From Castanea sativa (Eukaryota > Streptophyta > Magnoliopsida > Fagales > Fagaceae), in the NCBI RefSeq assembly GCF_040712315.1, contig NC_134015.1, positions 58,419,964 to 58,483,963 on the forward strand: a stretch of DNA of 64,000 bases, read 5' to 3'. Under the pieces are notes generated by a model. The model was not told the origin of the DNA. It searched no databases and was given only the letters and a program-made list of their open reading frames with translations. The translations under genes were made by a program, and so were the position numbers. Shown here piece by piece: positions 11,976-22,691 of this stretch (its first letter is position 1; the number at the start of each line of letters is the position of its first letter).

Positions 11976-12507
11976 TGCCTAATATGCCAGCCCAATTAGA
12001 TAATCAGTTAGTTATAAAGGGAGAAACATACAGAATGTTTTATAAAAGAATAAGAAAAAGAGAGACATCATGGTGAAATGGTGTGTATGTGTGAGTGAAG
12101 CCACTCAATAATTTTCCATTGGAAACTAATTGAGAGACCACACTTCTTGAGCGTAAAGTGGAATTGGAGTGAAGATTAAAAGTGTTCTTAAGTACTTCTA
12201 ATATTTTGTTTTGAATTTTACCACACCAAGATACGCTATCTTGTTCTTAAATTCTAAAATTTATCTAGTGCATGTTATCAATCATGAATGAAATAGATCC
12301 ATGTTAATTGCTTTCGCTGTGTGTGTTGTATGGGATACACAACTAGATTTTCCAACCAATCATATGAATATAATGCAGCTTTCCAGAGTTGCACCCTTCC
12401 CCATGTATGCGTGATGTGTGTCGTGAGCGTGGGTTAGGCTCGAGTCGTACATTGAAATAACATGTTTTGTCTCTTATTCTTTTGATTCTGTTAGCAAACC
12501 TCATGAA
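11976..12507. other. Unclassified DNA between elements A and E
   Basis: No gene seen. The last part (about 12380-12507) directly precedes the polypurine tract of LTR E and is probably internal sequence of that gypsy element. The first part continues the A target site. Confidence 0.45.
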
Positions 12508-12522
12508 TCAAAAGAGGGGCAT
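12508..12522 (+). promoter_or_regulatory. Polypurine tract before LTR E
   Basis: AAAAGAGGGGCATC lies immediately 5' of TGTAGACACTGC, the start of LTR E. This is the normal PPT-to-3'-LTR junction of a plus-strand gypsy element. Confidence 0.65.
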
Positions 12523-12523
12523 C

Positions 12524-13744
12524 TGTAGACACTGCATTTTGTACCCCTTATGACTTGAGCCCCCGTTCCCCAATGATGCCCAAACTCTAACACTCAAGGC
12601 CAGTTTAGAGTCCAATTAGATATCAAATTGACTTAAGGAGTGTTAAAATAGAAAGCATGACCTTTTAAATGAGTAAAAATTTATTTTTGGTAATAAAATG
12701 ATCAAAGTGGCCCGCGACTCACGTACGTGGGCAGTAGCTTGCATACGTGGGCCAAAGCATGCATACACAGGCACACTCCTATGTAACAGCTAGGTTTTCA
12801 GAGACAAAAAGACAAGTTTTCTATAAAAATGACTGAGATTTGGAATGAATCTCACATCGTCTGCGAGCCGTTCCAAACCTCATTTTTTCTTCTATATAAA
12901 GCCTTACATGGTATATTTTCAAGATACATAGAAAATCCACGGGAAAAATACAAGATTTACTAGAAAATAATGAATTGAAGGGAAGTTTTTCACAAAACAC
13001 CCTCAAGTCAATTTTGTTTGATTGGAAACTTTTTTGGCCCCAATTTTTTTAGTTTAACATTACTAATCACATTTTTATTGAATTGTGATAGATTTGACTG
13101 AGTGGAATGGTCAAAATTAGCTTATAAAGTTTCTCATTTGAGGTATTGAGTCCAAATCTTTCTTTTCTGTCTTTCTTTTCAATTTTAATCATGTTTGATT
13201 GCTTTATTTATGTTTATATATGTTTGTTTAGGTTAGTTTTATAGTTTTCTTTATATCCTGAGCATGTTTGGTCGTTAAAATTAGGATTTTCATTTGTGCT
13301 CTGTTTTTCTGCTTTGCTGTTTCTGGGTTAAGGTTTTGAGCAGAGCTGCGCACGCATGCCTTTTGCATGCATACATGGGCCTCCTCCTGCGTACGCAGGT
13401 ACTTGGTCGACAAACGCAACCTTTAGTACGTGTACGCAGGCCGTTGCCCATAAACCCTAGTTTAGTCTTCTTCTTTTGTATTTTCTTATCCCACATGTTC
13501 TTGTTTAAGTTTCTTTCTATGTATATGCGTATTTGATGCCTCTGTTGCACATGTTTTATTATTATTTACCTTTGATATGCTAGATTAGGGTTTCATATCT
13601 TGTTTCTTAGTTTGATACCATGAACATGCATTCACATGCCCATGCATGATACCATAGGTGTTGAGTTACTACAAGGTTAGTAAAGGTAAATCATACATTC
13701 ACATTCACATGCATATGTGTTGCTATGTTTTGTTTGATAAACAT
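12524..13744 (+). repeat. LTR E of an old Tat-like gypsy element, left part
   Basis: Starts TGTAGACACTGCATTTTGTA after a PPT. It is interrupted at 13744 by element B and resumes at 23656. It contains variants of a palindromic TGCGTACGCA / ACGTACGTGGGC motif (about 12720-12770 and 13345-13445). No coding sequence. Family assignment rests on the PPT, the PBS-like TGGCGACTCC after the right part, and the GGGCAGTC..GGGTGTCTAATACCTTCC block near the right end, all of which recall Tat-type LTRs. Confidence 0.7.
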
Positions 13745-14715
13745 TGATAGGCCAAGAATTTATTGACCTGTTTGGCAAAATAATTAATTAATTATCCAAG
13801 TTAATTAATTAAGTCAATTTAACATGCAATAAATGAGGTAGCACAAACAAATCACCAACTAAATTAAATGCAGCAGAAAATAAGTTTGACATAGGTGATT
13901 TGTTTACGAATATGGAAAATCACCAAGGCAAAACTCCATCTAGTGAATTTAAGGTCACCACTCCTAAAAATTCACTATCATCAAAACAAGCGGTTACAAG
14001 TAAAATGAATCCCAATATCTAATACCAACCTACAGTTGAACCCTTACTCCAATACCTAGTTAGACTAGTATTGTAGGGGTAATCTCTCATTTCAATGCAC
14101 GAATTTTAGTACGTGACTAACCAATAATGCACGGATCCCAGTACGTGACTAACACACCAACTTAAGAAGGATTGTTGGCTGCAAAGTTCTTCAATTCATC
14201 ATCAATAAAGATCAGGAAGCTCCTTGGTCACAAAATCCTTGGCGTAAAGATGCAGTAGCTTCTAGAGAGAATATGATGAACTAGAAAAATTTCTTCCTCC
14301 GGTCACAATTTGCATGTATTATCACTTTGCATCACCTTGCATCACTTGTGAAGGCTCTTAAAATAATCCTTATATATGTCTAGGGTTGTGAGAAAAGAAA
14401 CCTTACACAAATATTTGATATGCGTGTAATCAGATCTGAAAAGTCTGATTTCGTAATTCTCGACAAATACAGCTTTTGTCAAGCTTCTGTCGAGCTTCAA
14501 CATTAAACCTCGATAGAAAGGATTCTGTTGAGACATCTGTCGAGTTTTTATGAACAACACTTCTTCAATTGTTTCTTGGTCAGACTTGCATGGCGTCAAT
14601 ATTAAACTTGAACACTTGTTTCTTGAAGTATTGAACCCATCCTAGATCTACCTAATTACAAGTAAAATGAGTTTTGTCAAAAAATTAGCTAATTACATCA
14701 AATATATCCCTAGCA
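13745..14715 (-). repeat. 3' LTR of element B (971 bp)
   Basis: TGATAGGCCAAGAATTTATT to TATCCCTAGCA on the plus strand. It pairs with 22692-23655. The TATATAAGG box (sense) is near 14372, with TCGA-type arms upstream at about 14460-14545. Confidence 0.9.
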
Positions 14716-14727
14716 ATCTCCCCCTTT
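14716..14727 (-). promoter_or_regulatory. Polypurine tract of element B
   Basis: Sense AAAGGGGGAGAT adjoining the 3' LTR. Extra AGGGGGAGT tracts lie 5' of it near 15173 and 15240. Confidence 0.88.
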
Positions 14728-15438
14728 GACAATCCGTGACAAAACCATAACAAACAAATGAATCATCAGAGAAGTCTTAAATCACTAAACTCGTAATTAC
14801 TTGTTGAATAACAAAACAAATTTAACCCTAACACAAACTCTTGAAAAACTTTGCAAGAAGAGAGTTCATGGCATGGTAGACTTTAGCAACTTGTCTTTCT
14901 GAAACACTTAAACAAAGCTCATCAAGGTATCTTGTATGAAACAGAAATAAAAGATTGCATACAAAGAGAAACATGTGTATAAAGATAGAAAAGAAACAAC
15001 ACATGTAGAGATAGGTGAAGAAACACATACATCATCATATACATATGAAATTAAAGTACAATGTATGTCAATAAATAAATGGTCACAAGACCAATATACA
15101 TGAGGCTAAAGTAAAAGAAAGAAAAGAAAATACATAAGAACCTCACTCTATCCCTCAAGATCTATAAACACTCCCCCTAACAAAAATGTCTTATACTAAC
15201 TCTCTTCCTAAATATAAGACTACTCTCATCCCAAAACTACTCCCCCTTTTTGTTACGAATGACAAAAGGTAAGTCACTGAGAGGTCTCCATCTCATCATC
15301 ACTAGAAGAGCTAGCATCCTCATCATCACTATCATCACTATCCTTATCTACCGAAGCCTTTGGCAAAGGAGAAGGAGAAGCGACAAAACCACCAAGGCAA
15401 GTCGGTCTTCATACTATACGACCTACATGGGTGTTCAC
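14728..15438 (-). other. 3' noncoding region of element B
   Basis: Alignable to 7055-7640 of element A. No gene. Ends at the stop codon of ORF2. Confidence 0.7.
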
Positions 15439-16433
15439 TTAACACATCTTATCCATAAGAGTGTCAAGGTGAGCATCTATGCGCTGAAGTTGTGCTATGA
15501 TGGACTTGAGTGTCACACCACTAGCTGAAGAAGAAGGAGCAGAGGTGGAAGGAACAATAGAAGCTGCAGGATCAGTCGACTTTGTTTGTGGCCACTTTGG
15601 TCGAAGCTGGGCCTCTATCCGCCAAACAGAACCAACACTGATGGCACCCATAGTGGTGTAGTAAGGAGAATTAGAAATGGAGATGGAAAAGTGGTGAAGG
15701 ATCCGTGTGATAGCCAAAGGAAAGATGAGCTTATCACGGGTCGCCGTATCTTGATAGACATTAAGGATAGAAGTGATGAAGTAAGAGGGGAAGTCAATGG
15801 AGAGGTCCTCTAAGAGGGACAAAAGAAAACGAGCACGAGGCTCTGTGACAGAGTTATAGTAAGACAATGGAGTACAAGAAAATTTCATCAAGGAATCTCA
15901 GATCTTTTGCAAAGCCCGAGCATGGGGTGTTTTGCTTCCCACCCCATATAGAAGGCGTCTCACAAAAATGAGATAGAAGCTCGTCTCTGGACATAGTCCA
16001 AAGATGATCACAACCGAGGTAGTCAGGATGCGCTACCTATGAAACATGTAGTACCTCGGATATAAGATCCGGGGTAACTACGATATGTGTACCTCTAAAT
16101 GTCGTGGCAAACTAACGTACAGAGGTATTCATACCGTGTATATTGGAGTAAAACTCTTATATAAGCATGATGGGACACTTCAAGGGTCTCTCATATAGAG
16201 ATTACCAGCCCCGAGTCCGAATGACAGTGGGGAGAGGAGTGTCGGAAAAGTCCGATAGTATAACATGGCGCTCCGGATGAACGCCATGTTTTTGAAAGTT
16301 CTCCAAGAAGTCCTTTCGGGCCTTCTCATCACGAAAACTGAATGTGATGAGGGGGAATGGGATCAGAAGAAGATGAACCAAAACCTTGAAGAGTATTCTG
16401 GCCCAGAGTGGATTTACGCGCTTTGGGTGCCAT
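15439..16433 (-). pseudogene. ORF2 of element B ('putative plant transposon protein' type), broken
   Basis: The start is the ATG at 16433 (MAPKARKSTLGQ), 12 bases after a strong splice acceptor. A match to D ORF2 runs through the frames: RDEKARKDFLENF-like N-terminus, 'VILSDFSDTP', 'SRGWESLC' (Trp codon followed here by a stop), 'NIHGM/NIHAID', 'IVVTPDLI.EVLHV', then an intact last frame (15891-15439) with YYNSVTEPRARFLLSLLEDL, DTATRDKLIFPLAITRIL and a Ser/Pro-rich tail ending IIAQLQRIDAHLDTLMDKMC. The blocks recall the Pfam family 'putative plant transposon protein' (Transposase_32), from memory. No catalytic motif is recognisable, so a function cannot be assigned. Several frameshifts separate the segments. 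Confidence 0.75.
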
Positions 16434-16445
16434 GGCGCAGTCTAT

Positions 16446-16806
16446 CTAAGAGAGAGAGAGAGAGAGAGAGCGCAATCACAACCAAAAATAAGAATAGAAA
16501 GAAAAATGAAAGAAAAGATACGTATGCATGAACATGTGATGTGCAATATTTTAAAAAGCATTATGGGTAGAAACCCAATCCAACCTAACAACACTCACAA
16601 GTTTAATAAAGCATACAATCCTAAAATGCATGAAACATTGTTATAATGTATAGAAGATGCAATGCATGAACATATAAAAATAATTTCACAAAGCCCAACT
16701 AAAAAATTTCAGGAAAAACTCAAAAACCCCAAAATTTTTGAAAAACCCCAAAACCTAGGTCTAAAATGCATGAATGCATGAAAAGAGAGAAGATAAGAAC
16801 ACTTAC
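16446..16806 (-). other. Predicted intron in the ORF2 leader of element B
   Basis: Sense donor CACTTG|GTAAGTG at 16806 and acceptor CTCTCTCTCTTAG|ATAGAC ending at 16446, preceded by a 20-base CT tract. Length 361 bp. The 3' exon begins 12 nt before the ORF2 ATG. D keeps an acceptor (TTTCTTTTCCGTAG, about 28191-28204), but its donor position reads AATAAGT. Splicing is inferred from sequence only. Confidence 0.6.
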
Positions 16807-16889
16807 CAAGTGTTTGAATCTTGATCTAGGCCGAAGAACATTAGGGTAGAAGGTTTTGAGTGAATGAGAGAGATATGGGGTGACAGAGA

Positions 16890-17245
16890 AGCAGATCTGT
16901 CGAGGGAGAGAGGTGAATAAGTGAAATCTGATTTGCGCTCAGACTATATAAGGAAATCGCAGCTCGATGAATCAAGATATCCGTCGAGCACTAAATCTTG
17001 ATAGAAATGAATCTATCGAGGTGCTGTTAAGGATCTATCGATGGAAAAATCACCTCGATGGATTGAGAATCTGTTGAGAATCTATCAGCCATACAGAAAG
17101 TTGCTCGATGGATAGAAGAAGCTGTCGAGAATCTATTGAGAATAAACCTTGAAATCTCGATGGATCAAGATTACGTTAAGATCTATCGAGACAAGGAGAA
17201 AGAAGGGCTTAATAGAAAGGAATCTGTCAAGGATTTGTCGAGAAG
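16890..17245 (-). repeat. TCGA inverted-repeat array upstream of ORF2 in element B
   Basis: Many ATCGAG, CTCGAT and GTCGAG words, often paired as short inverted arms, in about 355 bp. The same word class occurs in U3 of the LTRs of A, B, C and D. The array lies 5' of the TATA-like box at 16943-16951, overlapping it at its downstream end. Confidence 0.75.
16943..16951 (-). promoter_or_regulatory. TATA-like box of the ORF2 cassette, element B
   Basis: Sense TTATATAGT, 510 bp before the ORF2 ATG. In D the equivalent TATATATAC at 27696-27704 lies 519 bp before its ORF2 ATG. The matched spacing and the TCGA array suggest an internal promoter. Transcription is not shown. Confidence 0.5.
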
Positions 17246-17793
17246 CTGTCCAGCTTGAAGAAAAGGAGTTTTTCAAGAAGGGAAAAACACATAGAGATGA
17301 ATTCAACAAGCAAGCTACTCAAACATAGATCTAATCAACATATTAAGCTCTCAAAACATCTCTCAACACATATGTAGAGCATTCAAGATCCAAAACACAC
17401 ACACACACATGCACACACACACACACACGCACACTAAACAAGTCTAACCAATTTTATATTTCAAAAACAAGTTAAAACAGCTTAGTGAGCATATATTAAC
17501 ACGTGTATTCCTTGTGATGGCCATATCACATTGTATTTGCACATGTCTTAAAAGTAGCAAAGAATTTGCGTGTTGTGCGTGAAAACATCACAAGAGTGCA
17601 TAAGTGTCTCATATTATGACAATTTGAGATGTGAGAGAATTAAATACACTTACACACACTCATAACTGCTTGATGGGGACTATCACCTTTGAGGTACATC
17701 CTATAACTCCCACATCTCTTAGAAACGCGCTTGTAATCAAATTTAAAAGTATCTTGATTCTTTTTGCTTTTTTTTTTCATTGCATATTTTTTT
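17246..17793 (-). other. Spacer of element B between gag and ORF2 cassette
   Basis: Noncoding. Holds an (AC)n run at about 17394-17429 and sequence alignable to 7960-8480 of A. Split from its continuation at 20199 by LTR C. Confidence 0.7.
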
Positions 17794-17915
17794 TGATAGA
17801 CCAAGAATGTATTGACCTCTTTGGTAATTTAATCAATTAATTTAGCCAAGTGAATTAATTAGGTTCAATTACATGCAATTAGCATGGTAGCACAAACAAA
17901 TTACCAAATAACTAA

Positions 17916-19339
17916 GGGTGAGTTTGGTTGGGCTTTTTGAAAAAGTGCATAATGAAAAAGTTGAGTTTTTAAAAAGTGCATAATGAAAAAGTGATTTTTC
18001 AAAAAGCTGAGTGTTTGGTAAAAACTGTTAAAAAGTACTTTTTGAAAAAACTTAGTGTTTGGCTAGCACTTATAAAAGTGACAGTTTGAAGGGTAAATTA
18101 CTAAAAAGGACAATGTCTATATAAAAAGAATTTTTTGTTTTAATTATCTCTTTTAATGCAAGTTATGAACACAATATTTTCACAAAAATTTCACAATAAA
18201 GTTTATATAACAAGTTGTTAATAGTAGGGGGAAAAAAAATGTCACTAGTAGGTCTAGATGAGAACTAATAACAACTTACTATGTAAACTTTATTATGAAA
18301 TTGTTATAAAAATATTATGTCTATAGTACTATTTTTTTCTAAAAAAAAATAGTACTAACTTAAAAAGTTTAGAGATATAATAAAATGTCACAATATTTTC
18401 ACAATACTAATTTAAAATTAATCTTTGTTAAATACAATTTTATTAACACTTATCTTTTAAATAAGTTGTTCTAGTACCCATAATTTTTTCTCCACTACAT
18501 ACTCTATAACATCACAACTTTAAAAAAAAAAAATTGTAAAATAATTTGTGTTCCTACTCATTATATTTTCTTCTACGTTGCATAACCAAACCCAAAAACT
18601 CTTTTTTCTTTTTTTTTTCTTTCACTTTTTTCTCCTCCACATCTTTTGTTCGTCCTTATCTCCTGATCTTCTTTTTTTTTTTTTTTCTTTCACTTTTTTC
18701 TCCCCTACATCTTTTGTTCATCCTTATCTCCTTCGTCCTTATCTCCTGATCTTCTTATCTTCAGTTCCTCCAGACACACACACCCACCCATCCACCCACA
18801 CACCCACACACACAGATCAGAGAAGACGAAGAAGAAGACGAAGAAGAAGATGAATGAAGAAGAAGACGAATGAAGCAGAAGAAGAGGAAGAAGCAGAGAA
18901 GACGAAGAAGAAGACGAAGACACACACACCCACCCACCCACCCACACACCCACACACACGGATCGAGAGAAGACGAAGAAGAAGACGAAGAAGAAGATGA
19001 ACGAAGAAGAAGATGAACGAAGAAGAAGACGAACGAAGCAGAAGAAGAGGAAGAAGCAGAGAAGACGAAGAAGAAGACGAAGAAAGCAGAAGAAGAGGAA
19101 GAAGATTGAGAGGGTGATTCGGTAATTTTAGGTCTCAGCTATCCGTTGAGCTGAAAACGTTGATGCGCGTTTGAGATATGGACCTTCAGACCACCATTTC
19201 AGAAATCAGCGTTTTTGCCTTTGCCTTAAAACGCAACTTTTATCTAAAATTTGCGTTTAGGCTTCACCAAACGCCCAGCCACTGCCAACTTTATGTAAAA
19301 GCTACGTTTTGGGTCCTAAAAGCCCAACCAAACGGGCAC
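17916..19339 (+). mobile_element. Tourist (PIF/Harbinger-like) non-autonomous element, copy 1
   Basis: Ends are GGGTGAGTTTGGTTGGGC and, on the other strand, GTGCCCGTTTGGTTGGGC. The flanking TAA (17913-17915 and 19340-19342) is the 3-bp duplication typical of PIF/Harbinger. The undisturbed LTR sequence at the site is known from the sister LTRs (..CTAAATGCAGCG), which confirms the boundaries. Length 1424 bp. No transposase. The interior has AAAGTGCATAATG repeats near the left end, an AT-rich middle, and a pyrimidine/purine block at 18600-19110. The family recurs inverted at 61192-62836. Confidence 0.88.
18600..19110. repeat. Pyrimidine-to-purine block with two tandem duplications
   Basis: A CT-rich half (18600-18770) has two copies of a roughly 75-bp unit containing TTTCACTTTTTTCTCC and CCTTATCTCCTGATCTTC. 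A GAA-rich half (18815-19110) follows. A larger unit of about 150 bp, starting with (AC)n/(CCCA)n and passing into AGAAGACGAAGAAGAAGACG, is repeated at 18771 and 18919. Frames through it encode only simple repeats. Confidence 0.8.
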
Positions 19340-20198
19340 TAAATGCAGCGAAAAATAAATTTGACACGGGTAATTTGTTTACAAATGGAGAAAACCACTG
19401 AGGCAAAACTCCACTGGGTGAATTTAAGGTCACCACTCCCAAGAATCCACTATTATCAAAACAAGCGGTTACAAGTAAAGGAATCCCAGTACCTTATACT
19501 AACCTACAATTGAACCTTTACCCCAATACACAATTGGACTTGGAATGTAGTGACAATCTCTTCTTTCAATGCACGGCTCCAAGTAAGTGACTAACCAATC
19601 GATGAACGGATCCTAGTACATGACTAACACACCAACTTGAGAAAGATGTTGGCTGCAAAGTTCATCAATTCATCCACACAATGAAGGTCAAGAAGCTTTT
19701 TGGTTACAAAACCCTTGGCACAAAGATATAGCAGCTTCTTCAAGAGAAAGATGAACTAAGGCAAATTGTCTCCGGTCACAATTTAAGTGAATAATCACTT
19801 TGCATCAAGTTGAATCATGTTAACGGCCCTTAAAATAATTCTTAGACATGTCTAGGGTTGTGAAAAAAGAAACCCTACACAAATAGCTTGGATATGCGTG
19901 AAAAACATATCTGAAAATTTGAATTTCGTAATTTTCGATAGATACAGCTTTTGTCGAAAGCTGTCGGGAATCACATATTAAATCTCGATAGATACATGTG
20001 TCGAACTTTAATGAACAACACTTCTTCACTTGATTCTTGGACAGATTTGCATGGCTTTAATACTAGACTTGAACTCTTGTTCCTTGAAGTATTAAACTCA
20101 TCCTAAATCTACCCAATTACAAGTAAAGTGCGTTTTGTCAAAGGATTAGCCAATTCTATATGACATATGTTCTAATAAGTTCTACATATGTCCTAACA

Positions 20199-20715
20199 TT
20201 TCTTTTTGAGCATAGCATGCGTGGGCATATAAGAGAGAGAAAAGAAATACTCAATTATGTAAGCTTAAACATCATAATTTTGTTATGCTGAAACACATAG
20301 ATGTTATACATGATTGGTGGGCTTTAGTTGTAAGATAGTTATTTATGCCTTTTTCTTAGGATTTTTTTAGTTATTTTCATTAAAAAGAGTGATATAAGTG
20401 TTAAATATAAGAAATTACTTAATCGTACTCATCACAAACACGAGTCGCAAAACTCGCTTAGTTGTGCATTGGGATGTTCATCTAAGTTGCAAGAAATACA
20501 AAATTTAGAAAACTTTATTTTCAATGGCTATCTAAGGTACACAAGTACCAATATACATAAACACACTTTTTTTTTTTTTTTTTTTTTCTGATTTTTCAAT
20601 TTTTTTTTTTTTGTTTTTATGAAAAGCAAAGTAAACAAAAACTGAAAAACAACCAAACAAAAGCATAAAGAAACACACAAAGCATAAAACTAGACTGACT
20701 GAAAACAAGACTAAA
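20199..20715 (-). other. Spacer of element B, continuation after LTR C
   Basis: Noncoding, alignable to about 8490-9300 of A and, in reverse, 26400-26990 of D. Contains T-runs at about 20566-20613. Confidence 0.65.
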
Positions 20716-22619
20716 TCAATTTGAGCCTTTTTCCTTCCACACTTTGGAAGGACCTTTCCTTTGAGCGAACATTTGATCCGGTGGTGAGGGGGATGAATTG
20801 AAACCGTTCAAGTTCGAAAGGAACATAAAGGCATTGAGAAGATCTCCAAGAAGAGCAAAAAAGGATGGAAACTGATTCTGATTACCGGACGAGAGCATAC
20901 TATTGCTTTGTTGAGTGGTTAACCACTTGTATCAATTTGAACGAGTATGGCCTGAAGCTCCACAGTGATGACAGAAATGCGATTTCTTTTGTTGAGACTT
21001 TTTTTTGTTTTCCCTTTTAGTCCTAGGGTTTCTAGCCTCTTTCTTTTCAACCTTAAGGGGTGCTCCTAAAATAGATTTGTTTTTATCTAAGTTCTCACTA
21101 GTTATTTCAGTTTTAGCTTCATCATTCTTAAAATTAACACGATAAGCAGATAAGACAAACACAATTGTACTAGATGAGGCAATATTAGAAGAAGAGAAAT
21201 CATACTCCAAACCAGTTTTATCAGAAGTAGCTTTCTGAAAACTTAGCATCTCATCGAACTTTGCACTGGAAGTCCTCTCCAATTGGGCTCTAACTTGAAA
21301 TAGTTCTGCTTCAAGCTTCTTTGTCATTTTAGCAAGGAAGTCGTTTTCAAACCGTAGTGCTCCAATGGTTTGATTGGCTTCATCAACCTTGGTAGAGGGC
21401 TCCTCTCGATCTAGCTCAACATCACTCAACTTATTGGTGGCCCGCCTATACAGTTTTCCATGCTTCTCAGAAACCTTATACAATTTTGCATACGCTATAT
21501 AGATGTCATCTTGATCATCCATTTTCTCAAACTTAGATTCCACCAAGTCCTCTTCATTATCTACTATTTCTATAACCCCTTCAGTAGGACCAACTGTAGT
21601 AGTGAAAGCATTCAAAATTCCCTTGTCATCACTGTCATCTGACTCAATCTCAGGCTCGGTGTCACTCAAAGTAGTATCAAAGGCCTTGCTTTTCCCAACT
21701 GACTTGAGATATGTTCGATATTCTTGTTTCATGTGTCCAAAACCTTGACATCTGAAGCACTTTGGTCCGAAGGGAATAATGTACTGACCACCATCCTTAA
21801 CATCCTTCTTTCCTCTGTCTTGGCTTTTGAACTGAGACAAACTAGATTACTTACGGTCCCTATCAAATCCTTTCGCATTGGCATTATTCATGAACTTCTT
21901 AAACTGCCTAGTGATGTAGGACTTCATATTGGAATCTTCATCATTTGAAGATTCACCAGTCTCATTTCTTTTGGCCTTCAGTGCCATGCTCTTACTTTTG
22001 CTTCCTTTCCCAATTCTAGTCAAACCCAATTCATAGGTTTACAAGTTGCCAACTAGCTCTGTCAAGGGAATAGAGTCAATATCCTTTGATTCTTCAATGG
22101 CAGTGATCTTGGCATGAAATTTCTCAGGCAAAGACCTTAGCACTTTTCTTACAACCTTGGGTTTGAGAATGATTTCCCTAAAATTAAAGGTTGAGTTGAC
22201 TATGTCTTTGAGTTTGGCATAGAACTCATCACATGACTCATCCTCCTTCATCTTTATCTCCTTAAAGCTAGTAGTGAGCCTTTGGAGCTTTGAATCCTTC
22301 ACAGCCTTAGTTCCTCCATAGGTTGTTTAGAGAATGGTTCGCGCTTCCTTAGCAGTTTCAGTTGAGGATATCTTCTTGAACTCCTCATTGGTCAGCACAC
22401 TGAATAGGACATTCAATGCTCTGTTGTTCAAGTTTACCGCTTTGATCTTAGCATCATCCTAATCAGCTGATGCTTCCTTTGGATTAGTCCAACTAATCTC
22501 CATAGCTTGCCACACCTTCTTACCAAAAGACTGCAAAAAACCTCTCATGTGTACTTTCCAGTATGCATAGTTAGTGCCATCAAATAAAGGAGATATAATA
22601 AGAGATTGTCTCTATCCAT
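20716..22619 (-). pseudogene. gag: gag of element B, broken
   Basis: ATG at 22619 (MDRD..), close to the PBS as in A and D. The capsid part is in pieces: 22302-22039 contains LQRLTTSFKEIKM, DESCDEFYAKLKDIVNSTF and LPEKFHAKITAIEESKD. The next frame (22029-21847) has NETGESSNDEDSN. The long frame (21840-20932) starts SQFKSQDRGKKDV and has the first knuckle CFRCQGFGHMKQEY (last Cys is Tyr), an acidic region and a coiled-coil-like stretch. The second knuckle is CHHCGASGHTRSN followed by a stop exactly where the fourth ligand Cys should be. Reading continues in frame to 20716. Same protein family as A and D. Confidence 0.85.
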
Positions 22620-22677
22620 GACAAACAGGGGTCAATGGATCATACGACAAAGATTAAAACCTAATCAAAGTGTACCT

Positions 22678-22689
22678 GCTCTAATACCA
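22678..22689 (-). promoter_or_regulatory. Primer binding site of element B (tRNA-iMet type)
   Basis: Sense TGGTATTAGAGC, two bases inside the 5' LTR; one change from TGGTATCAGAGC. Confidence 0.88.
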
Positions 22690-22691
22690 CT

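Larger units (their letters stand above)
17794..20198 (-). mobile_element. LTR C: solo LTR of the same copia family, nested in B
   Basis: TGATAGACCAAGAATGTATT to ATATGTCCTAACA, with no internal region. It is about 980 bp without the Tourist-like insert at 17916-19339. The flanks are both T-rich (left TTTTT, right TTTCT), so a clean 5-bp duplication cannot be read. By comparison with A near 8475-8490, the insertion hit a GCATATTTTCTTTTT stretch. A solo LTR is the usual product of LTR-LTR recombination. Confidence 0.85.

Noticed and set aside
18546..18959. Open frames on both strands rich in Phe/Leu/Ser or Cys/Val/Gly
   Set aside because: They are translations of CT, GAA and CA repeats inside a Tourist-like element, with no domain and no start context.
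20716..22619. Domesticated host gag gene
   Set aside because: LTRs, PBS, PPT, a 5-bp duplication and several breaks show it is part of a decayed transposon.
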